DNA of 64,000 nt from contig CBIHOD010000002.1 in the NCBI GenBank assembly GCA_966211815.1, forward strand, positions 78,922-142,921. The letters are read 5' to 3'. Shown piece after piece: positions 9,172-22,925 of the stretch (positions are counted from its first letter, which is position 1; each line of letters begins with the position of its first letter). This DNA is from JANPCX01 sp966211815 (GTDB lineage: Bacteria; Pseudomonadota; Gammaproteobacteria; Burkholderiales; Burkholderiaceae_C). Made by a program: the position numbers and the translations under genes. The notes under the pieces are model-generated. The model did no database searches. It was not told where the DNA came from and saw nothing but the letters and a program-made list of their open reading frames with translations.

Positions 9172-10389
9172 TTACATGTTTCGAATGGGTATTAAAGTCT
9201 CTACCACGCGATGCCGGTAGAATTTATCCGCTGGTGGTAACGTATAAATAATTGGCGTGGGTAAATCTTGAAATAGTTCTAGTGATGACGGACTAACTTG
9301 CTCTTTTTCAAGAATGGGTGAACGAATCACAACTGCGATACGAACTGCTTTAATTGTCGAAAAAGCCTGCTGAGCTGCCGCTGCTGCAGCTTTATTACCT
9401 GCTATAGTCCCATCAACTAATAATCCGCCAGTTGAACTTGTTGCGGCTAGTGCACCTACAGGTTTTCCCCACATCAAGGTTGTAGGGGTTGCTGCAGTGT
9501 CTCCTAAAGCTGCCGTCGCGGTACCTGTTCCATAAATTGCTTTCATCATCACAATCCCTTCTGCCATTGGGGTAATATCTGCGGTGGTTGGGGCAGCATT
9601 AGGATTAAGTAAGTTATACCGGACTAGCTGTTTTGCAGAATTAATTGCGTAAGCAAAGAAAGAGGGTTGCGATACTGCGGCCAAGGAATTGCCAATGGGA
9701 AGCACGGCGGCCATTTTTTTGTCTCCCATAGCTGCCAAGCTTACCCCTCCAGTACTCACACTTTTGAAGTATGTTCCACCAAATTCAATCGTACTGCCAT
9801 TGACTTTGTCTACTTCCTGCACCATACATTTGCCATTAGGGGTCGTTTCTGCAACAACAACCATATCGCCCTTGCTTAAATCCAATGTGGAAGATACTCC
9901 AATGGATGCCGCTTTGGCGGTGTTAGGCTTCATTACCAGTGCATTTTGGGAGCCTCCGTGAGTTCCTCCCATGACAATTAATTTGTCAGAATCAGTACCT
10001 CCATCAACAATTAATACAGGAGCAAGACGGATTGGAATGGTCGCTGTGCCGATTGTGTCGAACGGGGCTGGTAATGCCGCAGGAGGAGGCAAGATCTGTG
10101 CTGTACCTGCGGCTGCATGGATTTCACACCCCATTGCTCGACGAAATTGAGCAAATCCAGTTCCTGCGTTACGAATTTCTCGATCTATTGAGAAGGCCGT
10201 GTAATTAGCTGTTTGACTTGCATCGTTAATTGCAACGTTTGTGCGTTGAGTCCCCTCATTTTTTATAAGCACAGTTGTTACAGCCAGCGTCACCACAAGC
10301 CCGATAGCCATAGAAACTAATAATTCTATCAAAGAAAAACCGTAATAAGGTTTTAATTGAGAATTATGGTGGCGTTTGGGCTTATTCAT
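9172..10389 (-). CDS. pilW: Type IV pilus minor pilin PilW
   Basis: 405 aa, the usual large size for PilW. The prepilin peptidase site is YYG followed by FSLIELLVSMAIGLVVTLAV, with the canonical Glu5. A conserved segment follows (INDASQTANYTAFSIDREIRN; typical of PilW N-terminal regions) and then a large variable globular domain. PilW works with PilV, PilX, FimT and PilY1 in the pilus tip. The spacing to pilV is 26 bp and to pilX 13 bp, supporting cotranscription. The variable domain is Ala/Thr/Pro-rich and AT-rich at DNA level. Confidence 0.88.
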   Translation of the reverse strand: MNKPKRHHNSQLKPYYGFSLIELLVSMAIGLVVTLAVTTVLIKNEGTQRTNVAINDASQTANYTAFSIDREIRNAGTGFAQFRRAMGCEIHAAAGTAQILPPPAALPAPFDTIGTATIPIRLAPVLIVDGGTDSDKLIVMGGTHGGSQNALVMKPNTAKAASIGVSSTLDLSKGDMVVVAETTPNGKCMVQEVDKVNGSTIEFGGTYFKSVSTGGVSLAAMGDKKMAAVLPIGNSLAAVSQPSFFAYAINSAKQLVRYNLLNPNAAPTTADITPMAEGIVMMKAIYGTGTATAALGDTAATPTTLMWGKPVGALAATSSTGGLLVDGTIAGNKAAAAAAQQAFSTIKAVRIAVVIRSPILEKEQVSPSSLELFQDLPTPIIYTLPPADKFYRHRVVETLIPIRNM

Positions 10390-10415
10390 AATAAATTGAA
10401 TCGAGCCATATTAGG

Positions 10416-10856
10416 TTATAGTTGGGCTGGAATGGGTACCGTTTCAGTAACCGACAAAACATCGGTTTCATAGCGGCTTGGTTTTGATGCATTAACTGGT
10501 TGCCACACAATACTAATTGTGGCAAAGGCGGGAGTTGTGCCAGTGGCTGCGTTTATCGTAATGCTACCAGTAGCCCCTGGTATACCTCCATTTGCTGGCG
10601 TTTGAACTTTAGTAGTCCATGCTGTCACGATCGCTGGAGCAGTAGCAGATAAATTGATGTTTCTCATCGTATACATGTGCCCTGCGATTTCGGCAGCTAA
10701 TGCTGCCGCTCTGTTACGGTCTTCAGTGTTGCCTGAGTACTGAATTCCGCGGGCTTGAAGTCCGATTATTCCTAATAAACCAAAAGAAAATACTAGCACA
10801 GCAACTAGAACTTCAATCAAAGTTGCGCCTTGTTGTGACTTGTATTTGAATTTCAT
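10416..10856 (-). CDS. pilV: Type IV pilus minor pilin PilV
   Basis: 146 aa from the ATG at 10856, the start directly before the leader MKFKYKSQQG; an in-frame start further upstream would overlap fimT. The cleavage site is QQG followed by ATLIEVLVAVLVFSFGLLG, with Glu5. The following GLQARGIQYSGNTEDRNRA and ALAAEIAGHMYTMR match the PilV helix region, where residues such as NRxxAxxLAxE are conserved. It is part of the tip priming complex, and lies 2 bp after fimT. Confidence 0.88.
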   Translation of the reverse strand: MKFKYKSQQGATLIEVLVAVLVFSFGLLGIIGLQARGIQYSGNTEDRNRAAALAAEIAGHMYTMRNINLSATAPAIVTAWTTKVQTPANGGIPGATGSITINAATGTTPAFATISIVWQPVNASKPSRYETDVLSVTETVPIPAQL

Positions 10857-10858
10857 GA

Positions 10859-11485
10859 TTAAGTGCAAGCATCCGGTTGGCCGGATGCTCGAGCAGGATC
10901 GCACATGCGTATTTGTCCAGATATTGAAACCAATACTTTTAATTTTCTGTCAGAGGAAGTTGCTCCGGTACGACTAATCTCGTATTCCACAGCTTGCGCC
11001 GTACATGGGGAGCCGGTTCCAGGAGTTGCGTTCGCAACAACTTGTCCAGCAGAGTTAAAACATAAGGCCGCCGTGGACGGCGAGGTGGTTACCTTGACTT
11101 CCTTATTTTCTCCACCAAAACTACCGCCTTGCACAAAGCGTGGATGATCAGTTGCATCTTCTCCCGCTGTGAAAGGAATGGTTTGAATCATCCAGTTAAC
11201 TCCACCTGCAACAGCTGAAACATTCAATCCAGGATTTGCATTTGTAACTGAAAAAACTACTTGACGATTTAAACTTAAAGCTTGAGCTTTTGCTAAGCGT
11301 AAACCATTCTGCAAACTTTCCGCTGTCGAACGGATTTGATTATTTTTTATCCATTGAGAAAAATTTGGTACAGCTAGTAGCATAAGAATGCTGAATAAGC
11401 TGATGGCAACCATTAGCTCAATTAGGGTCATGCCTTCATTAAAAGAGCCATGAAAAGATTTTTCTGCAAGGCGACCGATAGTCAT
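10859..11485 (-). CDS. fimT: GspH/FimT-family minor pseudopilin
   Basis: 208 aa from the ATG at 11485, chosen because it overlaps the pilE stop by ATGA and precedes a normal leader (MTIGRLAEKSFHGSFNEG). The cleavage site is NEG followed by MTLIELMVAISLFSILMLLA. The helix continues as VPNFSQWIKNNQIRSTAESL, then LRLAKAQALSLNRQV, the hallmark of the FimT/FimU/GspH family. In Pseudomonas FimU, and in related FimT, this subunit joins the tip complex, and FimT in some species binds DNA during uptake; I cannot tell from sequence whether this one does. Confidence 0.85.
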   Translation of the reverse strand: MTIGRLAEKSFHGSFNEGMTLIELMVAISLFSILMLLAVPNFSQWIKNNQIRSTAESLQNGLRLAKAQALSLNRQVVFSVTNANPGLNVSAVAGGVNWMIQTIPFTAGEDATDHPRFVQGGSFGGENKEVKVTTSPSTAALCFNSAGQVVANATPGTGSPCTAQAVEYEISRTGATSSDRKLKVLVSISGQIRMCDPARASGQPDACT

Positions 11486-11979
11486 GATGCACAACCTTTT
11501 TTGATACACCATGTAGTACCTGAATTTGACCCAAGCCAATCACTTGGTGCAGTCAGCGTTTTCTTTCCATTTAAATGATTAACTTGATAACTAAACGCGG
11601 CAACACCATCAGAGCCAGTAGCGGTCAAAAGATAAGTGCTTGGTGTTAGATCGGTGGCTCCCGAGCATGATACTGTAAACTTTCCAAGTTTTCGTTTTGT
11701 TATTACATCTTTGCACGGGGAGGTAAATGTTGTCGATCCAACTGTCACGGTTTCATAAGTGCGATTATCTTGGAAATGCCGTTCCATATCTGCTCGCATA
11801 GAAGAGAGCAAGGTGGTGCCGTCAACTAATTGGCCGCGAATGATATAATCTCTATAGCTCGGTATTGCGATGGCGGCCAATATGGCAATAATTCCCACAA
11901 CAATCATGACCTCAATCAAAGTGAAGGCCTGCTGTGAGAGTTTTTGTGGGCGACGTGTTGAAGGCAGAATGGCATTCAT
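11482..11979 (-). CDS. pilE: Type IV minor pilin PilE-like, Ala at the -1 cleavage position
   Basis: 165 aa from the ATG at 11979. The leader KLSQQA precedes FTLIEVMIVVGIIAILAAIA, then IPSYRDYIIRGQLVDGTTLL, the typical pilin helix. The C-terminal part carries paired cysteines (SPCKD, VSCSG, WCIKKGC) as in PilE of the fimU-pilV-pilW-pilX-pilY1-pilE cluster of Pseudomonas. The residue before the cut is Ala, not the near-universal Gly, so processing by the prepilin peptidase may be slower. First gene of the operon; the promoter should lie in 11980-12200. A major pilin is less likely given the tip-gene neighbours. Confidence 0.8.
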   Translation of the reverse strand: MNAILPSTRRPQKLSQQAFTLIEVMIVVGIIAILAAIAIPSYRDYIIRGQLVDGTTLLSSMRADMERHFQDNRTYETVTVGSTTFTSPCKDVITKRKLGKFTVSCSGATDLTPSTYLLTATGSDGVAAFSYQVNHLNGKKTLTAPSDWLGSNSGTTWCIKKGCAS

Positions 11980-12239
11980 GACTTTGTTCCGAATGATGTG
12001 GGTGAGGCAGCTGCGGTGACACACATGCGATATGGCAGCTTAGCCAACTACTTCTCACGTTGGCGGAGAGGTTTGTATTGCGATGACCAAAGGCCGCTGA
12101 CGGCAGATGGGCGGCAAGTCAGGCTTTATTGCCGACAGGAAGCGAAAAAATTGCGAAATTTCGGATGTCGCTCGCTTGCTCATTCGATTCGTTGTTGGTC
12201 AATGCGGGTTTTCCCTGCGTTTTGATTGTGGAAATTTTT
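11980..12239. promoter_or_regulatory. Divergent promoter region, pilus operon and aroK
   Basis: 260 bp without a convincing gene, between the minus-strand pilE operon and aroK on the plus strand, so it must hold the promoters of both. Composition shifts here from AT-rich to GC-rich. I looked for a sigma-54 site with GG and GC 12 bp apart upstream of pilE and did not find a good one. Confidence 0.45.
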
Positions 12240-12812
12240 ATGGGAACCCCTCTTACAGTTTCCCTGATTGGCATGCCCGGCGGCGGCAAAACCACAGTAG
12301 GACGTTTGCTCGCGCGTCAGTTGGGTTGGCGACTTGTAGATTTGGATGCTGATATCGAGGCGCATTTGCAATGCAGCATCCGTGATTACTTCGCCAGCTT
12401 CGGGGAGGATGCCTTTCGAGAAGTCGAGGGGAGGGCTTTGATGGAAGTGCTGAACTCCGGTCACGCGCCTGCAGGCATGGTTCTTTCGACTGGTGGTGGA
12501 ATTGTTTTACGTGAGGCCAACCGAAAGGCATTGCGCTCTCAGACTACAGCCATCTATCTCCACTCCACTCCCGATGAACTCCACCGTCGCCTGCGCCACG
12601 ACACCCAGCGGCCCTTGCTTCAAGTGACGGATCCCTTGGCACGCTTGCGGGAGCTCTATGCACAGAGAGATCCGCTCTATCGCGAAGTTGCGCATTACGT
12701 CATCGAGACTGGACGTCCTTCTGTGAACACGTTGGTCAACATGGTGTTGATGCAGTTGGAGTTGGCGGGGGTGGCCAGGCGCGGCAACCGTTTGCCATTG
12801 AGCGATTTTTGA
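12240..12812 (+). CDS. aroK: Shikimate kinase
   Basis: Phosphorylates shikimate with ATP in the chorismate pathway (cytoplasm). 190 aa from the ATG at 12240; in-frame starts further upstream would add a tail outside the family. Visible motifs are the P-loop GMPGGGKTTVGR, the shikimate-binding DLDADIE, FREVEGRAL (Arg/Glu), the STGGGIVLR glycine motif and the lid Arg in RHDTQRPLLQ. It starts the block aroK-aroB-dgt-gltB that normally follows pilMNOPQ in beta- and gammaproteobacteria. Here an inverted minor-pilin operon takes that upstream place. G+C is intermediate (32 of 60 at 12301-12360), as if close to the edge of the foreign block. Confidence 0.93.
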   Translation: MGTPLTVSLIGMPGGGKTTVGRLLARQLGWRLVDLDADIEAHLQCSIRDYFASFGEDAFREVEGRALMEVLNSGHAPAGMVLSTGGGIVLREANRKALRSQTTAIYLHSTPDELHRRLRHDTQRPLLQVTDPLARLRELYAQRDPLYREVAHYVIETGRPSVNTLVNMVLMQLELAGVARRGNRLPLSDF

Positions 12813-12876
12813 TGGTTGCGAATGCCAGGACAGGCCGTGGTTGGTGGCGATCGACTTGCGGCAATAAACTTGCGTC

Positions 12877-14055
12877 ATGAGTCGTGACCACAATCAATCG
12901 CCATACCCCGTGAATTTGCCTTCCACCAGTGGTTTTTCCGGCGCGGGGCAGGCCAGCGTTGACCACCCACCCCCCACCCTTGTCCCCATCCCCCTAGCCG
13001 ACCGCAGCTACGACATCGCGATCGGTGCCGGCCTGTTGGGGCAAGAGGCTACTTTTGCTGGGTTGCCGGGGTCGTCCACCGCGCTCATCGTGACCAATAC
13101 GCGGGTGGGGCCGTTGTATGCCGCTGCACTTGAGAAGAGCCTTGCGCCACGCCATCGGCGGGTGCTGACGCTGGAGTTGCCCGATGGCGAGTCCTACAAG
13201 GACTGGGCGACGCTCAACCTGATCTTCGACTGCTTGTTGGGCGAGGCTTGCGATCGCAAGACCGTGCTTTACGCGTTGGGTGGCGGGGTGGTGGGCGACA
13301 TGACGGGTTTCGCGGCGGCCAGCTACATGCGCGGCGTGCCTTTCGTCCAGGTGCCGACGACTTTGCTGGCGCAGGTGGATTCTTCGGTGGGCGGCAAGAC
13401 GGCGATCAACCATCCCGCCGGGAAAAACATGATCGGGGCGTTCTACCAGCCGCTGCGTGTGGTTTGCGATTTGTCGACGCTGGCCACTTTGCCGGCGCGC
13501 GAAATGAGCGCCGGCTTGGCGGAGGTCATCAAGTACGGCCCGATCGCGGACGGCGCTTTCCTGGATTGGCTCGAGCTGCACATGGAAGGCCTGCGCGCGG
13601 GTGACACCGGGTTGTTGGCCCATGCGGTCAAGCGTTCGTGCGAGATCAAGGCCTGGGTGGTGGGGCAGGACGAGCGAGAAAGCGGCCTGCGCGCCATCCT
13701 GAACTTCGGGCACACCTTCGGCCATGCGATCGAGGCTGGCCTGGGCTACGGCGCCTGGCTGCACGGCGAGGCGGTGGGCTGCGGCATGGTGATGGCCAGC
13801 GACCTGTCAGCGCGCTTGGGGCTCATGCCCCAGTCTTTCGTCGAGCGCATGCGGCGATTGATCGAGCGCGCCGGGCTGCCCGTGGTCGGGCCCGACCTGG
13901 GGGCGGACCGCTACCTCGAACTGATGGCGGTGGATAAGAAAGCCGAAGGCGGGGAAGTGCGTTTCGTGGTGATCGAGTCCATGGGGCGGGCTGCCATGAA
14001 GGCCGTGCCCGAGGTGCTGGTGCGCGAGACGCTGGCCGCTTGCGTCGGCGGCTGA
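12877..14055 (+). CDS. aroB: 3-dehydroquinate synthase
   Basis: Converts DAHP to 3-dehydroquinate with NAD and a divalent metal, the second shikimate step. 392 aa, with about 35 extra residues before the usual family start near PIPLADRSYDIAIGAGLL. Diagnostic stretches are ALGGGVVGDMTGFAAASYMR, VPTTLLAQVDSSVGGKTAIN and NMIGAFYQP, with the metal ligands in FGHTFGHAIE and LHGEAV. It follows aroK by 64 bp in the standard aroK-aroB order. The extra N-terminus could mean the true start is further in. Confidence 0.95.
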   Translation: MSRDHNQSPYPVNLPSTSGFSGAGQASVDHPPPTLVPIPLADRSYDIAIGAGLLGQEATFAGLPGSSTALIVTNTRVGPLYAAALEKSLAPRHRRVLTLELPDGESYKDWATLNLIFDCLLGEACDRKTVLYALGGGVVGDMTGFAAASYMRGVPFVQVPTTLLAQVDSSVGGKTAINHPAGKNMIGAFYQPLRVVCDLSTLATLPAREMSAGLAEVIKYGPIADGAFLDWLELHMEGLRAGDTGLLAHAVKRSCEIKAWVVGQDERESGLRAILNFGHTFGHAIEAGLGYGAWLHGEAVGCGMVMASDLSARLGLMPQSFVERMRRLIERAGLPVVGPDLGADRYLELMAVDKKAEGGEVRFVVIESMGRAAMKAVPEVLVRETLAACVGG

Positions 14056-14091
14056 GCTTGGGCCGGGTGGCGAAGCGTGTCGCGCCGCGCG

Positions 14092-15393
14092 ATGACGACA
14101 ATGACGACGATGAAGGTTGACCGTCCCCCTGCGCCGCAGCGGCAAGGCGATGAAACCATCGCCAGCACCTTGTCGGGCGACGCCGGGGAGCTGCCGTCGC
14201 TTTCGCTGCGCAGCCCGGCGCGGGGCGCCGCAGCGCCCTCGGGCCAGGCTGAAGACTTGGCGCCGTGGGCCTGCCATCCCGGGCAGACGCGCGGCCGCCG
14301 GCACCTGGAGCCTTCCGCGCCCACCCGCAACGACCACCAGCGCGACCGCGACCGCATCGTGCACAGCAGCGCGTTCCGGCGCCTGGTCTACAAGACGCAG
14401 GTGTTCCTGAACCATGAAGGCGACCTTTTCCGCACTCGCCTTACGCATTCCCTGGAGGTCGCGCAACTGGGCCGTTCGGTGGCGCGCACGCTGAGGTTGA
14501 ACGAGGACCTGGTGGAAGCCATCGCGCTGGCCCACGACCTCGGCCACACGCCTTTCGGCCATGCGGGGCAGGACGCCTTGAACGCCGCGATGAAGGCGTC
14601 CGACCCGGACAGCAGCGGTTTCGAGCACAACCTGCAGAGCCTGCGGGTGGTCGACGAGCTGGAGGAACGTTACCCCGAATTCAACGGCCTGAACCTCAGC
14701 TTCGAAACCCGCGAGGGCATCTTGAAGCACTGCTCGGTGCGCAACGCCCGGCGCTTGTGCGAGGCCGAGCCGGAGGGCGTGGCGCAGCGCTTCCTCGCGG
14801 GCGGCCAGCCCAGCCTGGAAGCCCAGCTTTGCAACCTGGCGGACGAGATCGCCTACAACGCCCACGATGTCGACGACGGCGTGCGCTCCGGCCTGGTGAC
14901 GCTCGAACAATTGTCCGAGGTCCCGCTGATCGAATGCTTCCGCCGCGGCACGCTGGCCGACCATCCCCATTTGCAAGGCCGCCGGCTGCTGGCGGAAACG
15001 CTGCGGCGCATGTTGTCGGCGCAGGTTTACGACGTGATGGAGGCGACCCACGCGGCGCTGTCGCAGGCCATGCCGGCCCATGTGGATGCGGTGCGCCTCA
15101 TGCCGCAGCCGCTGGTGCGGTTCTCGCCGGAGATGCGGGAGCACAGCCTGGCGCTCAAGCGTTTCCTGCGCGACAAGCTGTACCGCCACCCGCAGGTGAT
15201 CGAGACCACCGAGCGCGCCAAGCAAGTGGTGCGGGAACTGTTCGACGGCTACATCAGCCAGCCGGACCACCTGCCCGCCTTCTTCTCGGCACAGCCGGAC
15301 CGGGCCCGCGCGGTGGCTGATTACGTGGCGGGCATGACCGACCGTTTCGCCCTGAGGGAGCACCACCGGCTCACCGGGCGGCAGGTTTTCTGA
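14092..15393 (+). CDS. dgt: Deoxyguanosinetriphosphate triphosphohydrolase-like protein (HD domain)
   Basis: HD-domain dNTPase that hydrolyses dNTPs to nucleoside and tripolyphosphate, probably for dNTP pool control. 433 aa from the ATG at 14092; a GTG at 14077 is an alternative. The first residues are the odd MTTMTTMK. The family start region is RNDHQRDRDRIVHSSAFRRL; the metal-binding His/Asp set is in THSLEVAQLGR, ALAHDLGHTPFGHAGQDAL and NLADEIAYNAHDVDDGV. The gene lies 36 bp after aroB, its conserved place in Burkholderiales. About 80 N-terminal residues before the conserved part are Pro/Ala/Gly-rich and may be linker or mis-start. Confidence 0.88.
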   Translation: MTTMTTMKVDRPPAPQRQGDETIASTLSGDAGELPSLSLRSPARGAAAPSGQAEDLAPWACHPGQTRGRRHLEPSAPTRNDHQRDRDRIVHSSAFRRLVYKTQVFLNHEGDLFRTRLTHSLEVAQLGRSVARTLRLNEDLVEAIALAHDLGHTPFGHAGQDALNAAMKASDPDSSGFEHNLQSLRVVDELEERYPEFNGLNLSFETREGILKHCSVRNARRLCEAEPEGVAQRFLAGGQPSLEAQLCNLADEIAYNAHDVDDGVRSGLVTLEQLSEVPLIECFRRGTLADHPHLQGRRLLAETLRRMLSAQVYDVMEATHAALSQAMPAHVDAVRLMPQPLVRFSPEMREHSLALKRFLRDKLYRHPQVIETTERAKQVVRELFDGYISQPDHLPAFFSAQPDRARAVADYVAGMTDRFALREHHRLTGRQVF

Positions 15394-15474
15394 CCCGCTC
15401 GCGGATCGCGGCCTCGCACCACCTGCCCAGGGGCGGCATCCATCCAGGCATCCAGAAAATAGGAAAGAAGCGAC

Positions 15475-16176
15475 ATGGCCCGCCTGCCCCGCCTGCTCGT
15501 CCCGGGCCATCTCCACTTGCTGATCCAACGCAGCGCCGGCGGTGTGCCGGTCTTCCGGGGCGACGCGGATTTCCAGCTTTACCTTGAGGCGCTGCGCGAA
15601 CTCGCCCGCGCGCATGAAGTCGCCATTCATGCCTATGCCTTGCTGCCCACCCAGGTTCAGATGTTGTTGACGCCGTCGAAGATGGATTCCCTCAGCCGGT
15701 TGATGCAGGCGCAGGGCAGGCGTTTCGGCGCAGCCTACAACCGGGCCCATGGCCGGTCGGGTGTGCTCTGGGAAGGTCGCTACCGCGCCACCGTGGTCGA
15801 GGCGGAGGCTTTCGGTTTGGCCTGCGTGCAGTTCGTGGAAGCCGCGCCCTGGCGGGCGGGCTGCTGTGTCGCGCCGGCCGACTATCCCTGGTCGAGCGCC
15901 GCCCACCATGTGGGTCGTCGCAACGACCCGCTGGTGTCCGAGCACGCCCTGCATTGGGGGCTTGGCAATACGCCCTTCGAGCGTGAAGCGTTTTACAAGG
16001 AAAGCCAGCACCAACTTCAATCTGAATCCTTACAGCGGAAAATTGAAGATGCGGCGTTGAAAGGCTGGGCGCTGGGTTCGACGGCTTTCATTGCCGGCCT
16101 GGCCCATGTCACCACCCGGCGACTGACAGCCAAAGCCCAGGGGAGACCTCGAAAAAACTCCCATAAAGAAGACTGA
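15475..16176 (+). CDS. REP-associated tyrosine transposase-like protein lacking catalytic residues
   Basis: 233 aa, RAYT/Y1 transposase family (IS200-like fold) by overall layout: MARLPRLLVPGHLHLLIQR, AIHAYALLPTQVQMLLTP, LMQAQGRRFGAAYNR, GVLWEGRYRATVV and a final WRAG. In active relatives the metal-binding motif is His-hydrophobic-His (as in MPNHVHLLL) and the catalytic Tyr sits in YIxLNPVRAG. Here these are Gln60-Val-Gln62 and Phe120 in QFVEAAPWRAG, and the Asn four residues after the Tyr is Ala124. All four expected catalytic residues are therefore replaced, while the frame is intact. It may be a retained, non-cutting DNA- or REP-binding protein, or an early pseudogene. It sits between dgt and gltB. 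Confidence 0.8.
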   Translation: MARLPRLLVPGHLHLLIQRSAGGVPVFRGDADFQLYLEALRELARAHEVAIHAYALLPTQVQMLLTPSKMDSLSRLMQAQGRRFGAAYNRAHGRSGVLWEGRYRATVVEAEAFGLACVQFVEAAPWRAGCCVAPADYPWSSAAHHVGRRNDPLVSEHALHWGLGNTPFEREAFYKESQHQLQSESLQRKIEDAALKGWALGSTAFIAGLAHVTTRRLTAKAQGRPRKNSHKED

Positions 16177-16238
16177 CCCCAATTAAATTCAGGTTCAAAG
16201 ATTTGCTCGTTTTTTTGGAGTCTGTCCCCGTTTAATTT
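16171..16238. repeat. Paired direct repeats after the RAYT-like gene
   Basis: GACTGACCCCAATTAAATT (16171-16189) and GTCTGTCCCCGTTTAATTT (16220-16238) match at 14 of 19 positions, 49 bp apart, the first overlapping the 3' end of the RAYT-like gene. GACTCTGACCCC-type sequences are often seen at ends of RAYT-linked elements in betaproteobacteria, so this may be an element end. Confidence 0.55.
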
Positions 16239-16303
16239 ATCTTGTGACGCCTGCTGCAGCGCAGTATTCTTCCGGCCTCAACGCCGATTTGCCGGAGCGC
16301 GCC

Positions 16304-21085
<4,782 letters not shown>

Positions 21086-21129
21086 CCGATTTGGCTCCGC
21101 TCGCGCGGAGGCTCCGCGGATCGGCCCCC

Positions 21130-21248
21130 TCCGTTCGGGCTGAGCTTGTCGAAGCCCCCGCGCCTGCCCCGGTCGATCGGGAAACCGCGCAAGGCGCTTC
21201 GACCGGCGGCAGTGACCAGGGCCCTTCGACAGGCTCAGGGCGAACGGA
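21130..21248. repeat. REPIN-like inverted REP pair between gltB and gltD
   Basis: Left arm TCCGTTCGGGCTGAGC... (21130-21157) and right arm ...TTCGACAGGCTCAG... ending CGAACGGA (21219-21248) are imperfect inverted copies separated by about 60 bp. The same core, even with the flanking GTGACCAGGGCCC, recurs at 62.5-62.8 kb. It occupies most of the 206-bp gap between the two subunit genes and could form a hairpin in the gltBD transcript. Confidence 0.75.
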
Positions 21249-21291
21249 CAGATGGATGGGCGGGCGGGAAACAAATTCGAGGGAAAACATC

Positions 21292-22770
<1,479 letters not shown>

Positions 22771-22925
22771 CCGGCGCGCCGCCGCCGGCAGGGCGGCGGC
22801 AACCTTAACGACGGCTGAACGCGCCGCCTGCCCTCGGCAGCGGGGCGTGGGTCTTGCGTGAGACAATCCGGCCCGCCGGTCGCTGCGGTGCAGCATCGCA
22901 GCCGGCCGTGAACCAAGACTGCCTC

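Noticed and set aside
11980..12130. Sigma-54 promoter before pilE
   Set aside because: The best TGGC...TGC pair has the GG and GC 9 bp apart instead of 12.
4400..12240. Prophage or genomic island with integrase
   Set aside because: The block is AT-rich, but no integrase, tRNA or attachment repeats are visible.
13807..16020. 737-codon minus-strand frame over aroB, dgt and the RAYT-like gene
   Set aside because: Shadow of three genes with proven motifs on the plus strand.
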